Part shown: piece after piece, positions 8,244 through 16,749 of the stretch
Numbering within the stretch: position 1 is the first letter of the stretch
Layout: every line of letters starts with the position of its first letter
From: JAFIEN01 sp051859505
GTDB lineage: Bacteria > Pseudomonadota > Alphaproteobacteria > Rhodobacterales > Rhodobacteraceae
Direction: 5' to 3'
Length of the DNA stretch: 64,000 bases
Assembly (NCBI GenBank): GCA_051859505.1
Contig: JBHYFN010000011.1
Location: 40,743 to 104,742 of the forward strand
Made by a program: the position numbers and the translations under genes
Notes under the pieces: generated by a model
The model's input: only the letters and a program-made list of their open reading frames with translations
Told to the model about the DNA's origin: nothing
Database searches by the model: none

Positions 8244-9431
8244 TCACACCGGCAGACAGGCCGGGCCGATCGGCTCAAAGCTCTTGTAGGTCAGGATGAA
8301 TTCCTGATGCCCCAGCTCCTCCGATTTCGTCCGCCGCCCCTCGGCCAGCCCCACCACCCTGCGGTAGATCTCCTCCCCCACCTCCGCCAGCGTGGCCTCC
8401 CCCGTCAGGATGCGGCCCGCATTCACGTCCATATCCTCTTCCATCCGCGCATACATCACCGGATTGGCCGCGATCTTCACCACCGGGGCCAGGGCCGAGC
8501 CCACCACCGACCCCCGCCCCGTCACGAAGAGCGTGCAGAGCGCTCCGCTCGCCATCATCTCCACGATCTCGGCAGTGTCGCTGATATTGGGAAAGCCGAA
8601 ACGCACCTCGCCATCGGGCACCACATCCATCAGATAGAGCCCCCCCTTCGGCGGAATATCCCCCGGCTTGATCAGCCCCGAGATCCGCGACTGCCCCGAT
8701 TTCATGTAGGCGCCCAGCGATTTCTCCTCGATCGTCGTCAGCCCGCCATCGGCATTGCCGGCGGCAAACGACCCATACCCCAGCGCCGCATAATAACGGG
8801 CCGCCTTCTCCACGCTCGCCCGGATCTCGGCCCCCAGCTCCGGCGTGGCGGCCCGCGCCTCCATGATCCCCTCGCAGCCGATCAGCTCCCCCGTCTCCTC
8901 GAAGATGCAGGCCGCCCCCTCGGACACCAGCCGGTCGAAGGCGATCCCCGCCGCCGGATTGCCGGTGATCCCGCTCGTCCCGTCCGACCCGCCGCAGACC
9001 GTGCCCACGACCAGATCCGACACCGCCATCGGCACCGTCTCCGCCGCCGCAAGCCTCGGCGCCTGCTCCTCGACAAAGGCCCGCCCGGCGGCGATCGAGG
9101 ACCGCGTCCCCCCCTCGCCCTGAATGACCACCACCCGCAAGGGCCGCCCCGAGGCGCGCACCACCCGCTCCAGCGCCGCCCGGTCGAAACTCTCGCAGCC
9201 CAGCGAGACAAGCACCACCGCCCCCACATTGGGATGGGTGCAAAGCCGCTCCATCATCTTCTGCGCATAAGGATTGGGAAAGCAGCCCGGAAAGCCGATC
9301 ACATGCGCCCGCTCGGGGTCCGCCTCGGCGATCCTGCGGGCCACGTGATGGGCGCATTCCACGAGATAGGCCACCGCGATCAGGTTGCGGATCCCCTTGC
9401 GCCCGTCCTGCCGAAGATAGCCGCGCATCAT
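8244..9431 (-). CDS. UxaA-family hydro-lyase large subunit (altronate/galactarate dehydratase-like)
   Basis: A 395-residue protein matching the C-terminal catalytic region of altronate and galactarate dehydratases (UxaA/GarD family). It begins RGYLRQDGRKGIRN, the characteristic family opening, and has GFPGCFPNPYAQKMM and VLVSLGCESFD, which hold conserved cysteines and a likely metal site. The SAF-domain half that is fused in E. coli UxaA is here a separate upstream gene overlapping by four bases, so the two should form one enzyme, as in SuyAB-like pairs. In a fucose-type pathway a second dehydratase is unexpected, which makes its substrate an open question. Confidence 0.85.
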   Translation of the reverse strand: MMRGYLRQDGRKGIRNLIAVAYLVECAHHVARRIAEADPERAHVIGFPGCFPNPYAQKMMERLCTHPNVGAVVLVSLGCESFDRAALERVVRASGRPLRVVVIQGEGGTRSSIAAGRAFVEEQAPRLAAAETVPMAVSDLVVGTVCGGSDGTSGITGNPAAGIAFDRLVSEGAACIFEETGELIGCEGIMEARAATPELGAEIRASVEKAARYYAALGYGSFAAGNADGGLTTIEEKSLGAYMKSGQSRISGLIKPGDIPPKGGLYLMDVVPDGEVRFGFPNISDTAEIVEMMASGALCTLFVTGRGSVVGSALAPVVKIAANPVMYARMEEDMDVNAGRILTGEATLAEVGEEIYRRVVGLAEGRRTKSEELGHQEFILTYKSFEPIGPACLPV

Positions 9432-9766
9432 GCCTCCGCCTCCGCCGCATGCCCGCCCCGCCCATGCCCGCCCCGCCCATGCGTCGGCGTATAGTCGCTG
9501 CGAAGGTTGTGCAGATGCACATGCTCCCCCACCGCAATCGCGCAGGACGCCCGCCCGATGGGCGCGCCGTATTTCACCACCTGCTCCCCCTCGGCCAGAT
9601 CGACCCGCGCAATCTTGTGCCCCAGCCCCAGCGCCTGATCCAGCACCACCGCGCGCCCCTCGACCAGCACCCGCTCCCCGCCCTCGATCCGCTCGCGCAG
9701 CACCAAGACGCTGTCGCCGGGCGACAGCAGCAACAGCCTCGGGTCGGTTCCTTCAGAACTTGCCAT
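9428..9766 (-). CDS. SAF-domain small subunit of UxaA-type dehydratase
   Basis: A 112-residue protein corresponding to the N-terminal SAF domain of altronate dehydratase. The fold-typical central segment reads VLDQALGLGHKIARVDLAEGEQVVKYGAPIG (given in parts: LGLGHKIA, GEQVVKYG, IGRASCAI), and it ends in GEHVHLHNLRSD. The C-terminal tail is Gly/His-rich (HGRGGHGRGGH), perhaps metal-binding or simply linker. I chose ATG 9766, which gives a 14-base overlap with the RraA-like stop; a longer frame upstream has no family match. It overlaps the large-subunit start by four bases, so the two are made together. Confidence 0.83.
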   Translation of the reverse strand: MASSEGTDPRLLLLSPGDSVLVLRERIEGGERVLVEGRAVVLDQALGLGHKIARVDLAEGEQVVKYGAPIGRASCAIAVGEHVHLHNLRSDYTPTHGRGGHGRGGHAAEAEA

Positions 9767-10403
9767 GACGCAAATAGGCCTCCTGCGGGTCCACCCCGTC
9801 GAGGATCGCACGGCGCACGAGGCTCTCCGTCTCCATCGCCGCCACCGCCTTTTCCGTCACCTCGTCCAGCCGCTCCACCGGGATCACCACCATCCCGTCA
9901 CGGTCGCCATGCACCCAGTCACCGGGCCGCACCAGCACATCGCCAAGCATCACCGGCACATCCACCCCGGTCGGCCGCCACAGCCCCACCACGTCGCGCG
10001 GCGTGTGAAATGTCCGCCAACACGGAAACCCCAGCCGCAGGATGAAGCTCGCGTCGCGCAGGCCCCCGTCCAACACCGCCCCCAGCACCCCCTTGCGGTG
10101 CAGCGTCTCGGCCGAGAGCTCGCCCATCTGGGCCACCAGCTGGTTATGCGGCTGGCTGACCCAGACATGCCCGGCCTTCGCCCGCGACAGAAGCCCCGTC
10201 CAGTCGAGCAGCGTCTGATGCGCGTCGGCCGTCTCGTCGATGCGGCCTTCGATGGTGAAGGCGGGCCCGGTCAGCACCATCTCCGGCTGCAAGGGCGTGA
10301 TCCGGGGCGGGAGCGTGAAGTTGCGCAGGCCCATCGCGCGCATCACGTCATGGATGACAGACGTATAGACCCCCTGCAGCACCCCCACCCGGGCGTCAGT
10401 CAT
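9753..10403 (-). CDS. RraA/HMG-aldolase family protein
   Basis: A 216-residue member of the RraA-like family, which includes 4-hydroxy-4-methyl-2-oxoglutarate aldolases and oxaloacetate decarboxylases as well as the RNase E inhibitor RraA. The active-site signature DGGLRD is at residues 112-117, with the metal-coordinating aspartate at 117, and HGDRDGMVVIP follows. In a catabolic operon the aldolase/lyase role is much more likely than RNase control. It could cleave the final 2-keto intermediate into pyruvate plus an aldehyde or acid. The gene starts inside the end of the mutarotase gene (8-base overlap), with GAGGT before the ATG. Confidence 0.82.
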   Translation of the reverse strand: MTDARVGVLQGVYTSVIHDVMRAMGLRNFTLPPRITPLQPEMVLTGPAFTIEGRIDETADAHQTLLDWTGLLSRAKAGHVWVSQPHNQLVAQMGELSAETLHRKGVLGAVLDGGLRDASFILRLGFPCWRTFHTPRDVVGLWRPTGVDVPVMLGDVLVRPGDWVHGDRDGMVVIPVERLDEVTEKAVAAMETESLVRRAILDGVDPQEAYLRHGKF

Positions 10404-10725
10404 GGTGAAAGACCTCGGGCATATCGGCCCACCACTCGCCCTCTGCCCGCGTCTCGAAGGGCCGCTGGCAGGGCGTGCAGACAGCCCACCACTCCTGCGT
10501 CTTGGGATCGGCCGCCATCTTCGCCATGTCGCCCTCGAAATCCTCGCCCACATATTCGAAATAGGAAAACAGGATATTCTCCGGCTCCTTCAGGAAGATC
10601 GAGTAATTGCGGATATTGCAGGCGGTGATCGTGGCCAGAACCTCGGGCCAGACGGCGGCGTGAAGCCGGATGTATTCCGCCTTCTTCTCCTCGTTCACCC
10701 CGATGACCGATCCATAGCGCTTCAT
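10396..10725 (-). CDS. L-rhamnose/L-fucose mutarotase family protein
   Basis: A 109-residue cytoplasmic protein of the RhaM/FucU-like DUF718 family that interconverts alpha and beta anomers of a deoxyhexose. It opens MKRYGSVIGV, has the conserved RLHAAVWPEV segment with the active histidine, and the paired tryptophans in KTQEWWAVCTPCQRPF. Length matches RhaM. Its ATG overlaps the enolase stop as ATGA. The presence of a mutarotase points to a free 6-deoxy sugar (fucose or rhamnose type) as pathway entry. Confidence 0.88.
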   Translation of the reverse strand: MKRYGSVIGVNEEKKAEYIRLHAAVWPEVLATITACNIRNYSIFLKEPENILFSYFEYVGEDFEGDMAKMAADPKTQEWWAVCTPCQRPFETRAEGEWWADMPEVFHHD

Positions 10726-11840
10726 GATGTTCCTCCGATGATGACCTGGCTCCCCTCGACCGTCTGCGCGGCAATCGCGCTCCAGTCCCAGTCGATGCCC
10801 AGCCCGGGCGTCTCGGGCGGATGCGCGCGACCCTGCCGCAGATCGAGGCGCGAGGTGGTGATCGCATCCAGCTGCGGGATATATTCCAGCATCCAGGAAT
10901 TGGGCACGGCACAGATCAGGCTGACATGCAGTTCCATCAGGAAATGCGGGCAAACGGCGATGTTATGCGCCTCGGCCATATGCGCCACCTTCAGCCAGGG
11001 CGTGATCCCCCCGATCCGCGCGGCATCGACCTGACAGATGCTGGCCGCACCCTGCAGGAAGTAATCCTTGAACTGGCTGATCGAATAGAGGCTCTCGCCC
11101 ACGGCAATCGGCACGCGGGAATGGCGGGCCAGCTGGGCATGCGCCCCCACATCATCGGCGGGCATCGGCTCCTCGAACCAGCCGATCCCGTGACGGGCCA
11201 GCATGTCGGCCCGCATCATCGCCTGATGGAGGGCGAAACCCTGATTGGCATCGGTGAACAGGTGAAACGCATCGCCCACCGCCGCACGCACCGCCCCCAG
11301 CCGCGCATCATCCTCGGCCAGATGCGGCCGCCCGATCTTGACCTTGGACCCGGCAAAGCCCTGCGCCTGTACCGCCAGCGCATCCTCGACCAGCGCCTCC
11401 ATCTCGATATGCAGCCAGCCACCTTCCGTCGAATAGACCGGCACGCTGTCCTTCGCCCCCCCCGCCATCCGCCACAGCGGCACCCGCGCCCGCCGGCAGC
11501 GCAGATCCCAAAGCGCAGTATCCACGGCCGCAATCGCCAGCGAGGTCAGCGCCCCCACCGCCGTCGCATGGGTCGCAAACAGCAGATCGCGCCAGATCCC
11601 CTCGATCTCTTCCGCCTCGCGCCCGATCAGCCGCGGCGCCAGCGTCTCGCGCAGGAGCGAGACAACCGCCGGCCCCCCGGTCCCGATCGTGTAGGAATAG
11701 CCCGTCCCCGAGGCGCCATCGCTGTCGGTGATCGTGACGATGGGGGTCTCCTGACTGACGAAAGACTGGATCGCATCGGTGCGCTTCACCTTCGGCACCA
11801 GATCCACCATCCGTATCTCGACCCGTTCGATCCGTGCCAT
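10722..11840 (-). CDS. Enolase-superfamily sugar-acid dehydratase (mandelate racemase group)
   Basis: A 372-residue member of the mandelate racemase / muconate cycloisomerase family. Catalytic parts are visible: Lys166 and Lys168 (SKVKIG), metal ligands Asp197 (FTDANQ), Glu223 (WFEEP) and Glu249 (VGES), and the His299/Asp272 dyad (VCPHF, QVDAARIGG). This arrangement abstracts the proton next to a carboxylate and eliminates water, giving a 2-keto-3-deoxy acid. L-fuconate, L-rhamnonate or L-lyxonate are likely substrates. It is the first gene of the eight-gene operon; no operator copy was found in the 234 bases upstream, which contain another dispersed repeat. Confidence 0.85.
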   Translation of the reverse strand: MARIERVEIRMVDLVPKVKRTDAIQSFVSQETPIVTITDSDGASGTGYSYTIGTGGPAVVSLLRETLAPRLIGREAEEIEGIWRDLLFATHATAVGALTSLAIAAVDTALWDLRCRRARVPLWRMAGGAKDSVPVYSTEGGWLHIEMEALVEDALAVQAQGFAGSKVKIGRPHLAEDDARLGAVRAAVGDAFHLFTDANQGFALHQAMMRADMLARHGIGWFEEPMPADDVGAHAQLARHSRVPIAVGESLYSISQFKDYFLQGAASICQVDAARIGGITPWLKVAHMAEAHNIAVCPHFLMELHVSLICAVPNSWMLEYIPQLDAITTSRLDLRQGRAHPPETPGLGIDWDWSAIAAQTVEGSQVIIGGTS

Positions 11841-11982
11841 CAGGCCCCCCCCCTGTCACCCCTCGCCGCATCAAAAGGCCAGAGCCGCCCGAGCGCAAGC
11901 CGCCTTCGCGCCCGCGCGCGCGCCCCGGACACCGATCCGCCCCCCCACACCCCGGCCGGCCCCGCACCCTGCCCTCTTCCTG

Positions 11983-12027
11983 CTTCTTTTGTTCCCAAAT
12001 ATCCCGGGGTCCGGGGCAGAGCCCCGG
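11983..12027 (+). repeat. Dispersed intergenic repeat, copy B
   Basis: The core 11983-12004 (CTTCTTTTGTT, CCC, AAATATCC) is followed by CCGGGGCAGAGCCCCGG, a strong hairpin. It lies between the end of the YhaN-like gene and the start of the catabolic operon, with the core antisense to both. The rest of 11841-12074 is C-rich and holds no gene that I can support. Confidence 0.85.
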
Positions 12028-12074
12028 TTCCGCCCTCGGGATCGAACACCCCGCCCCCGTCTATCACACCCCGC

Positions 12075-14708
12075 CTATCCCGCCGGTCCGATCCGCACCC
12101 CGGGCCGCGCGCCGCCAAGGGCGGCAAAGGCCATCTGCCGGCAGGTCAGCACGATCACCTGCTGATCCGCCGCGACCCGATGCAGCGCGGTGAACATCCG
12201 CACGATCCGGTCGTCATCGCTATGGACCAGCGCATCGTCGAGGATCACCGGCACCGGCCGCCCCGAACGCGCAAAGAGCCGGGCAAAGGCCAGGCGCGTC
12301 AGGATGGCGATCTGTTCCTGCGTGCCGCCGCTCAGCCGCGAAAGGCTCTCCTCGGCGCCCGCCCGCGCCAGCCGCCCCGGCAAAAGCGTGTCGGGGTCGA
12401 AATCCAGCGCCGCATTGGCATGCAGGATCGCCAGAAGCGGGGCCAGCTCCTCCTGAACCGGGCCGAAATAGGCCTCGCGCGCCGCCGCCCGCGTGCCCTG
12501 CAACACCTCGCGCAGCCGCAACAGCGCCGCGACCTCGGCGCGCAGCCGCTCCCCCCGCTCGCGCGCCGCAGCCAGCCGCCCCTCGGCCTCTTCCAGCGCC
12601 TCGCTCAGGCCCAGATCCGCCTGGGCGCGGATCTCGCCCTCAAGCCGCGCGCGCGCCTCGCGCAGGCTGGCGATCTCGGAGCGGGCCGCGGCAAGCGCGC
12701 TCTCGGCCCGCGCCTTCTCGGCGCGCAGGGTCTCCAGATCGGGGACCGTTTCGGCCAGACGATCCGCCGCGATCCCCGCCGCCGTCTGCGCCTCTCGCAT
12801 CCGCATCCACTCGGCCTCGGCCGTCGCGAGCCTTGCCTCGCGCGTATCAGACCGCCCCGCCGCCGCCTCGGCCGCCGCGGCCGCTTCCTCGGCCTGTCGC
12901 GCCTCGGCCCGGGCCGCCGCCGCGCGGCCCGTCAGGTCCAGCACCCCGGCCCGCAGCGCCTCGAACGCCGCGCGCGCCTGGGCCTCGGCCGCCAGCGCCG
13001 CCTCATGCGCAAGGGCGAGGGTCGCTGCATCCTCCTCCGCCTCTCCGCCTCGGGTCTCTCCCCCCTCCACCGCGGCGCGCGCGCGCGTCCGGTCCAGCGC
13101 GGCGCGCAGGGCGGCGATCCCCTCGGGGGCGAGCGTTCCCAGCATCGCCCGCGCCAGCCGCGCTGCCCCTTCGGCCTCCTTGCGGTCGGAGAGGGCGGCG
13201 CGCGCCTCCTCCACCGTCTCCGCCCCGCAGGCCTCAAGCGCGGCGCGCAGCTCTGCCGCCGCCTTCTCCAGACCTGCGCGCGCAGCGCCATCGCCGGCGG
13301 CGCCGGGGTCGATGGTCATCTGCCCGATCCCCGGCAGATCCAGCCGCATCCGGCGGGTCAGGGCGCTGTCGCCCTCGGGCAGGGGGCCGTCCTCGGCGGT
13401 GATCCGCTCGGCGCCGCTGTAGCGCAAGGTCAGCCGCACCGCCTGCGCCTCGGCCCGGGCCCGCGCGGCGGCCTCGGCGGCGAGGGCCTGTTCGATCCGG
13501 GTCAGCCCCGCCTCGGTCGCCTGCGTCAGCGACAGCGTCGCCTCGGCCGCCGCAAGCACCGCCTGCTGCGCCTCGGCCGCGAGCAGCGCCTCTTCCTGCC
13601 GGGCCAGCACTGCCGCCGCCTCGCGCGCGCTGGCCCGCCGGCTGGCGCGCTGCAGGGCCTCGGCCGCCTCCGCCACATGGCGCGCGGCCTTGTCCCGCGC
13701 GGCCTCTGCCGCCGCCTCGCCCGCCCGCGCCTCGGCCAGCTCCGCCGCCAACCGCTCGGCCCCAGCCGCCGCCCCCCGCGCCCGATCCGCCGCCCCCCGC
13801 GCCGCCTCGATCGCCTGCGAGAGGGTGGTGAACGCCGCCTCGGCCGCGTGATGCTGCAGCCTGGCCAGTTCCGCGCGCTGCCGCGCCTCGGCCAGTTGCG
13901 TCGCCCGATCCTCACCGGCCTTGAGCGCGGCCTCCGCCGCCTGCGCCGCCGCCAGAAGCGCCGCCTCGGCCTCGGGCCGGGTCAGCCGGGCAAGGGCGGC
14001 GCGGGTCCGGCCCAGATCCTCCAGCGCCGCCGCCAGCCGCGCCGACTGGGCCTGAAGCCCGGCCACCTCGGCCTCCAGCGCCTCGACCTCGTCCAGCGCC
14101 TCTTTCAGCGGCCCGCCCGCGCGGGGGCGATCGGTGCCGGTGACCTGCCGGTCAAGGGCGGCCTGACAGGCGGCCATCACCCGGTCCATCCGCCGCCCGC
14201 CGGTCATCAGGTCGATCTCTCCGGCGACCGAGGACAGAAGATCGCGCCGCGCCGTGAGCCCGTCGCCCTTCCCGTCCTCAAGCCCGGTCACGCCCTGACG
14301 CACCCACAACAGCCCCGCAGGCCCGGCCTTGCCATCCCCCAGAAGCGCGGTGATCCAGCGTTCGGCCTCGTCCGCCTGGGCGATGACCCGGCCCGAGCGC
14401 AGATCGCTGACCCGCGCCATGGCCTTGCTCAGAAAGGTCTTTTCGACCCGGAACAGGCCTTCGGCGGTTTCCACATCGGCCCGCACGCCCACGCCCCCGC
14501 CCCCCGGATCGGGCTGCAGCGACCGCACCTCGCGGTGGCGGCTGCCGTGGGGTTGAAAGAACAGCGCGTGCAGCGCGTCGAAGAAGGTGGTCTTGCCGAA
14601 TTCGTTGGGCGCGTCGATCACGGTGATCCCGTCGCCGATCCCCTCGATCTCGGCCACCTGCCCGGCAAAGCGCCGCACGTTTTCAAGGGCCAGCGCGCGA
14701 AGCTTCAT
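12075..14708 (-). CDS. Rad50/SbcC-like AAA ATPase (YhaN type)
   Basis: An 877-residue ABC-type ATPase of the Rad50/SbcC/YhaN group. The N-terminal head begins MKLRALALENVRRFAG with a P-loop ending NEFGKTT (Lys39). A long Ala/Arg/Glu-rich coiled-coil region fills residues about 180-700, and the C-terminal head has signature LSGGTQEQ and Walker B VILDDALVHSD. No CxxC zinc hook is visible in the coiled coil, which fits YhaN rather than Rad50. It overlaps the metallophosphoesterase gene by four bases (ATGA), so the two should act together in DNA-end processing or repair. GC content is extreme even for this genome. Confidence 0.87.
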   Translation of the reverse strand: MKLRALALENVRRFAGQVAEIEGIGDGITVIDAPNEFGKTTFFDALHALFFQPHGSRHREVRSLQPDPGGGGVGVRADVETAEGLFRVEKTFLSKAMARVSDLRSGRVIAQADEAERWITALLGDGKAGPAGLLWVRQGVTGLEDGKGDGLTARRDLLSSVAGEIDLMTGGRRMDRVMAACQAALDRQVTGTDRPRAGGPLKEALDEVEALEAEVAGLQAQSARLAAALEDLGRTRAALARLTRPEAEAALLAAAQAAEAALKAGEDRATQLAEARQRAELARLQHHAAEAAFTTLSQAIEAARGAADRARGAAAGAERLAAELAEARAGEAAAEAARDKAARHVAEAAEALQRASRRASAREAAAVLARQEEALLAAEAQQAVLAAAEATLSLTQATEAGLTRIEQALAAEAAARARAEAQAVRLTLRYSGAERITAEDGPLPEGDSALTRRMRLDLPGIGQMTIDPGAAGDGAARAGLEKAAAELRAALEACGAETVEEARAALSDRKEAEGAARLARAMLGTLAPEGIAALRAALDRTRARAAVEGGETRGGEAEEDAATLALAHEAALAAEAQARAAFEALRAGVLDLTGRAAAARAEARQAEEAAAAAEAAAGRSDTREARLATAEAEWMRMREAQTAAGIAADRLAETVPDLETLRAEKARAESALAAARSEIASLREARARLEGEIRAQADLGLSEALEEAEGRLAAARERGERLRAEVAALLRLREVLQGTRAAAREAYFGPVQEELAPLLAILHANAALDFDPDTLLPGRLARAGAEESLSRLSGGTQEQIAILTRLAFARLFARSGRPVPVILDDALVHSDDDRIVRMFTALHRVAADQQVIVLTCRQMAFAALGGARPGVRIGPAG

Positions 14709-15859
14709 TCCGCCTCCCGCGCGAAGGCGAAGAGATGCTGCAGCGCCCGCGCCGCGACCTGCCGCGCCTCCGGGGCAAGGCTCTCGTCCCCGGCCTCGGA
14801 GGCCAGCGCCTCGGCCGCCATCCGCAAGGCGCCGCCGCTGTCGATCCGGTCCAGATCGGCGGCATCCTGCGCCAGCGCCAGCGCGCCGGTCTGCGCCTCG
14901 AAATGCAGGAAGTCCGGCGCAAGCCGCGCGAGCCCCGCGGCCAGATCATCCTGCGCCGCCAGCCCCAGCCGGCCCGAGACGACAAGCTGCATCAGAACCT
15001 CGGCCCGCCGCGCAAGTGCGGGCAGCGCCGGTTCCAGCCGGGCCAGGGGATCCTCGCCCTCCAGCAGGTCAAGCGCCGCATGCACCCAATCCAGCGCGCC
15101 GGTCGCCACCGATTGCACCTCGGGCACGGCCCCCGGCCCCGCCAGCCCCACGATCAACGCCGCCCCCGTGACGCCGCCGGTCCGGGCGTGGCGAAAGCCG
15201 TCAGCCTCGGGCGTGCCGGCATACCAGGTCCGCGCCCCGATCCGCAGCTGCCCATGCCAATCCCCAAGCGCGAGATAGTCCAGCCCCGAGCGCTCGGCCC
15301 GGTCGGGCGGGATCACCGCCGGATCGCCATCCTCGCCGCTGGTGAAATCCGTGACCGCCCCATGCGCCAGCCCGATCCGCAGGGCCCCCGGCGCGGTTTC
15401 GGCCGCCAGAGCCTCGGTCAGATCCCGCCCCGGCCGCCGCGCCGTGGCGGGGGCGGCCAGCAGAACGACCTCCGGCCCCGCCTCCCCCTCCCCGGGGGAA
15501 AGCCCAACCGGCCCGGGATCCAGCACCAGGCGCAGATTCGGCGGGGCCTCACCCGCGATACGCTGCCAGAGCGGGCTTGCGGCAAGGCTGTCGTGATTGC
15601 CCGGCAGCATCACCCAGGTCAGCCCCGGATCGGCCGCGATCGCATTCAGCGCCTGCCGGATGACGGCGGGGGCGGGCGTCTCGCTGTCGAATGTGTCCCC
15701 GGCCAGCAGCACCGTCCCGGCCCCTTGCGCCCGCGCCGCCTCGGCCAGCCGGCCGATCAGCCCGGCCCGCGCCTGCCGCAGCGCGCCGCGCACCTCTTCG
15801 GGAAAGCGGCCGAAGGGCTTGCCCAGATGCAGATCGGCGCTGTGCAGGAAACGGAACAT
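14705..15859 (-). CDS. Mre11/SbcD-like DNA repair metallophosphoesterase (YhaO type)
   Basis: A 384-residue nuclease-type calcineurin-like phosphoesterase, partner of the downstream ATPase. All metal motifs are present: SADLHLG (Asp9, His11), GDTFDS, PGNHD, GLAHG and LGDWHG. The C-terminal half is less conserved, as in YhaO/SbcD, and probably docks to the ATPase. It is the first gene of the pair, starting with MFRFLHSADLHLG. Upstream is a 271-base divergent region shared with a small plus-strand gene. The family acts on double-strand ends or hairpins; direct substrates here are unknown. Confidence 0.9.
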   Translation of the reverse strand: MFRFLHSADLHLGKPFGRFPEEVRGALRQARAGLIGRLAEAARAQGAGTVLLAGDTFDSETPAPAVIRQALNAIAADPGLTWVMLPGNHDSLAASPLWQRIAGEAPPNLRLVLDPGPVGLSPGEGEAGPEVVLLAAPATARRPGRDLTEALAAETAPGALRIGLAHGAVTDFTSGEDGDPAVIPPDRAERSGLDYLALGDWHGQLRIGARTWYAGTPEADGFRHARTGGVTGAALIVGLAGPGAVPEVQSVATGALDWVHAALDLLEGEDPLARLEPALPALARRAEVLMQLVVSGRLGLAAQDDLAAGLARLAPDFLHFEAQTGALALAQDAADLDRIDSGGALRMAAEALASEAGDESLAPEARQVAARALQHLFAFAREAE

Positions 15860-15911
15860 CGGCCCCCGAAGGATTGTGCCGCCCCACCCTGCCCCGGCCC
15901 GCCCCTCCGTT

Positions 15912-15950
15912 CAATGGCCCTGTGCAATGGCCCGGCGCAATGGCCCGGCG
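15912..15950. repeat. Three tandem 13-base units (CAATGGCCC-type)
   Basis: Units CAATGGCCCTGTG, CAATGGCCCGGCG and CAATGGCCCGGCG run head to tail in the region between the YhaO-like gene and the next plus-strand gene. They are probably slippage products; no function can be read. Confidence 0.75.
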
Positions 15951-16130
15951 ACACCGCCCCCGGCGCCGGCCCTTTGCAACCTGCGGCAACCGCGCCACAT
16001 TCCCGCCACAATTCCGACACCTCCCCGCCCCCTTGCTCTGGCATTCTGCCCCGAAGGCCAACAAGAGCCGGGCGCTGTCGCAAAGACCCAACCCATGGGC
16101 ATCGCACAGCCGAGCAGAAAGGAAGACCCG

Positions 16131-16298
16131 ATGGCACAGGCCATTCCCGCCCCCACCGGCGGCCCGCTTCGCACCGAGGCCACCGCGCCCGACCGGCGCA
16201 TCACCGACCCCGACCCGGCCCGATCCGCGCCTCGTCCGGCGAGCCTCGACAAGACGCCGCCCGCTGCCCCCCTGTTCCGCGACCTCGCCAGCATCTGA
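16131..16298 (+). CDS. Small hypothetical protein, 55 residues
   Basis: A short frame starting MAQAIPAPTGG behind AAAGGAAG at a sensible distance, ending APLFRDLASI. It is proline- and alanine-rich, hydrophilic and probably unstructured, with no signal peptide or membrane segment. A start 12 codons upstream (MGIAQPS) is possible but lacks a ribosome site. It lies 51 bases before the TfoX-C gene and could share its transcript. I do not recognise it; the case for its being real rests on the good ribosome site and its position. Confidence 0.45.
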   Translation: MAQAIPAPTGGPLRTEATAPDRRITDPDPARSAPRPASLDKTPPAAPLFRDLASI

Positions 16299-16349
16299 AC
16301 CCGGGCGCAGGCACTGGAGCCTCGGCCCGCCCCGTGGCAGACTGCGGCC

Positions 16350-16682
16350 ATGACGCCGATCTCCTCGATCCGCAATCTCGGCCCCGCCATGGAGGCCGCC
16401 TTCGCCCGCGCCGGCATCGCCAGCGCCGAGGAATTGCGCGCGCTGGGCGCCGATGCCGCCTATACCCGCCTTCTGGCCCAGGGCGAACGGCCGCATTTCA
16501 TCGCCTATTACGTGCTGCACATGGCGCTTCAGGGCCGGCCCTGGAACGATTGCCGGGGCGCCGAGAAAGCCGCCCTGCGGCAGCGATTCGACGCGCTGAA
16601 AGCCGAGGCGCAGACCGCACCGGGGGCCGAGCTTGACCGCTTCATGCGCGAGATCGGGCTCATCGGCGGCCGCGCCCGCTGA
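16350..16682 (+). CDS. TfoX/Sxy C-terminal domain protein
   Basis: A 110-residue cytoplasmic protein consisting of the TfoX C-terminal helical domain alone. The conserved opening IRNLGPAMEAAFARAGI and the helix SAEELRALGADAAYTRLL are typical, followed by a conserved region around LHMALQGRPWND. Full-length TfoX in enterics and Vibrio controls competence, but stand-alone C-terminal domains like this are common in alphaproteobacteria and have no established role. It has a helix-hairpin-helix-like look, so DNA binding is possible. About 67 bases separate it from the transglycosylase gene. Confidence 0.82.
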   Translation: MTPISSIRNLGPAMEAAFARAGIASAEELRALGADAAYTRLLAQGERPHFIAYYVLHMALQGRPWNDCRGAEKAALRQRFDALKAEAQTAPGAELDRFMREIGLIGGRAR

Positions 16683-16749
16683 AGCGGTCTTTTCCTGTGC
16701 GCGCCGGCACAGTAAACCCCTGGCAACCAACCACGGGACAGATGCCGCC

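Noticed and set aside
10821..15278. A 1485-codon plus-strand open frame
   Set aside because: It runs antisense to the enolase and YhaN/YhaO genes and consists of Arg/Gly/Leu/Pro-rich low complexity typical of GC-driven open frames.
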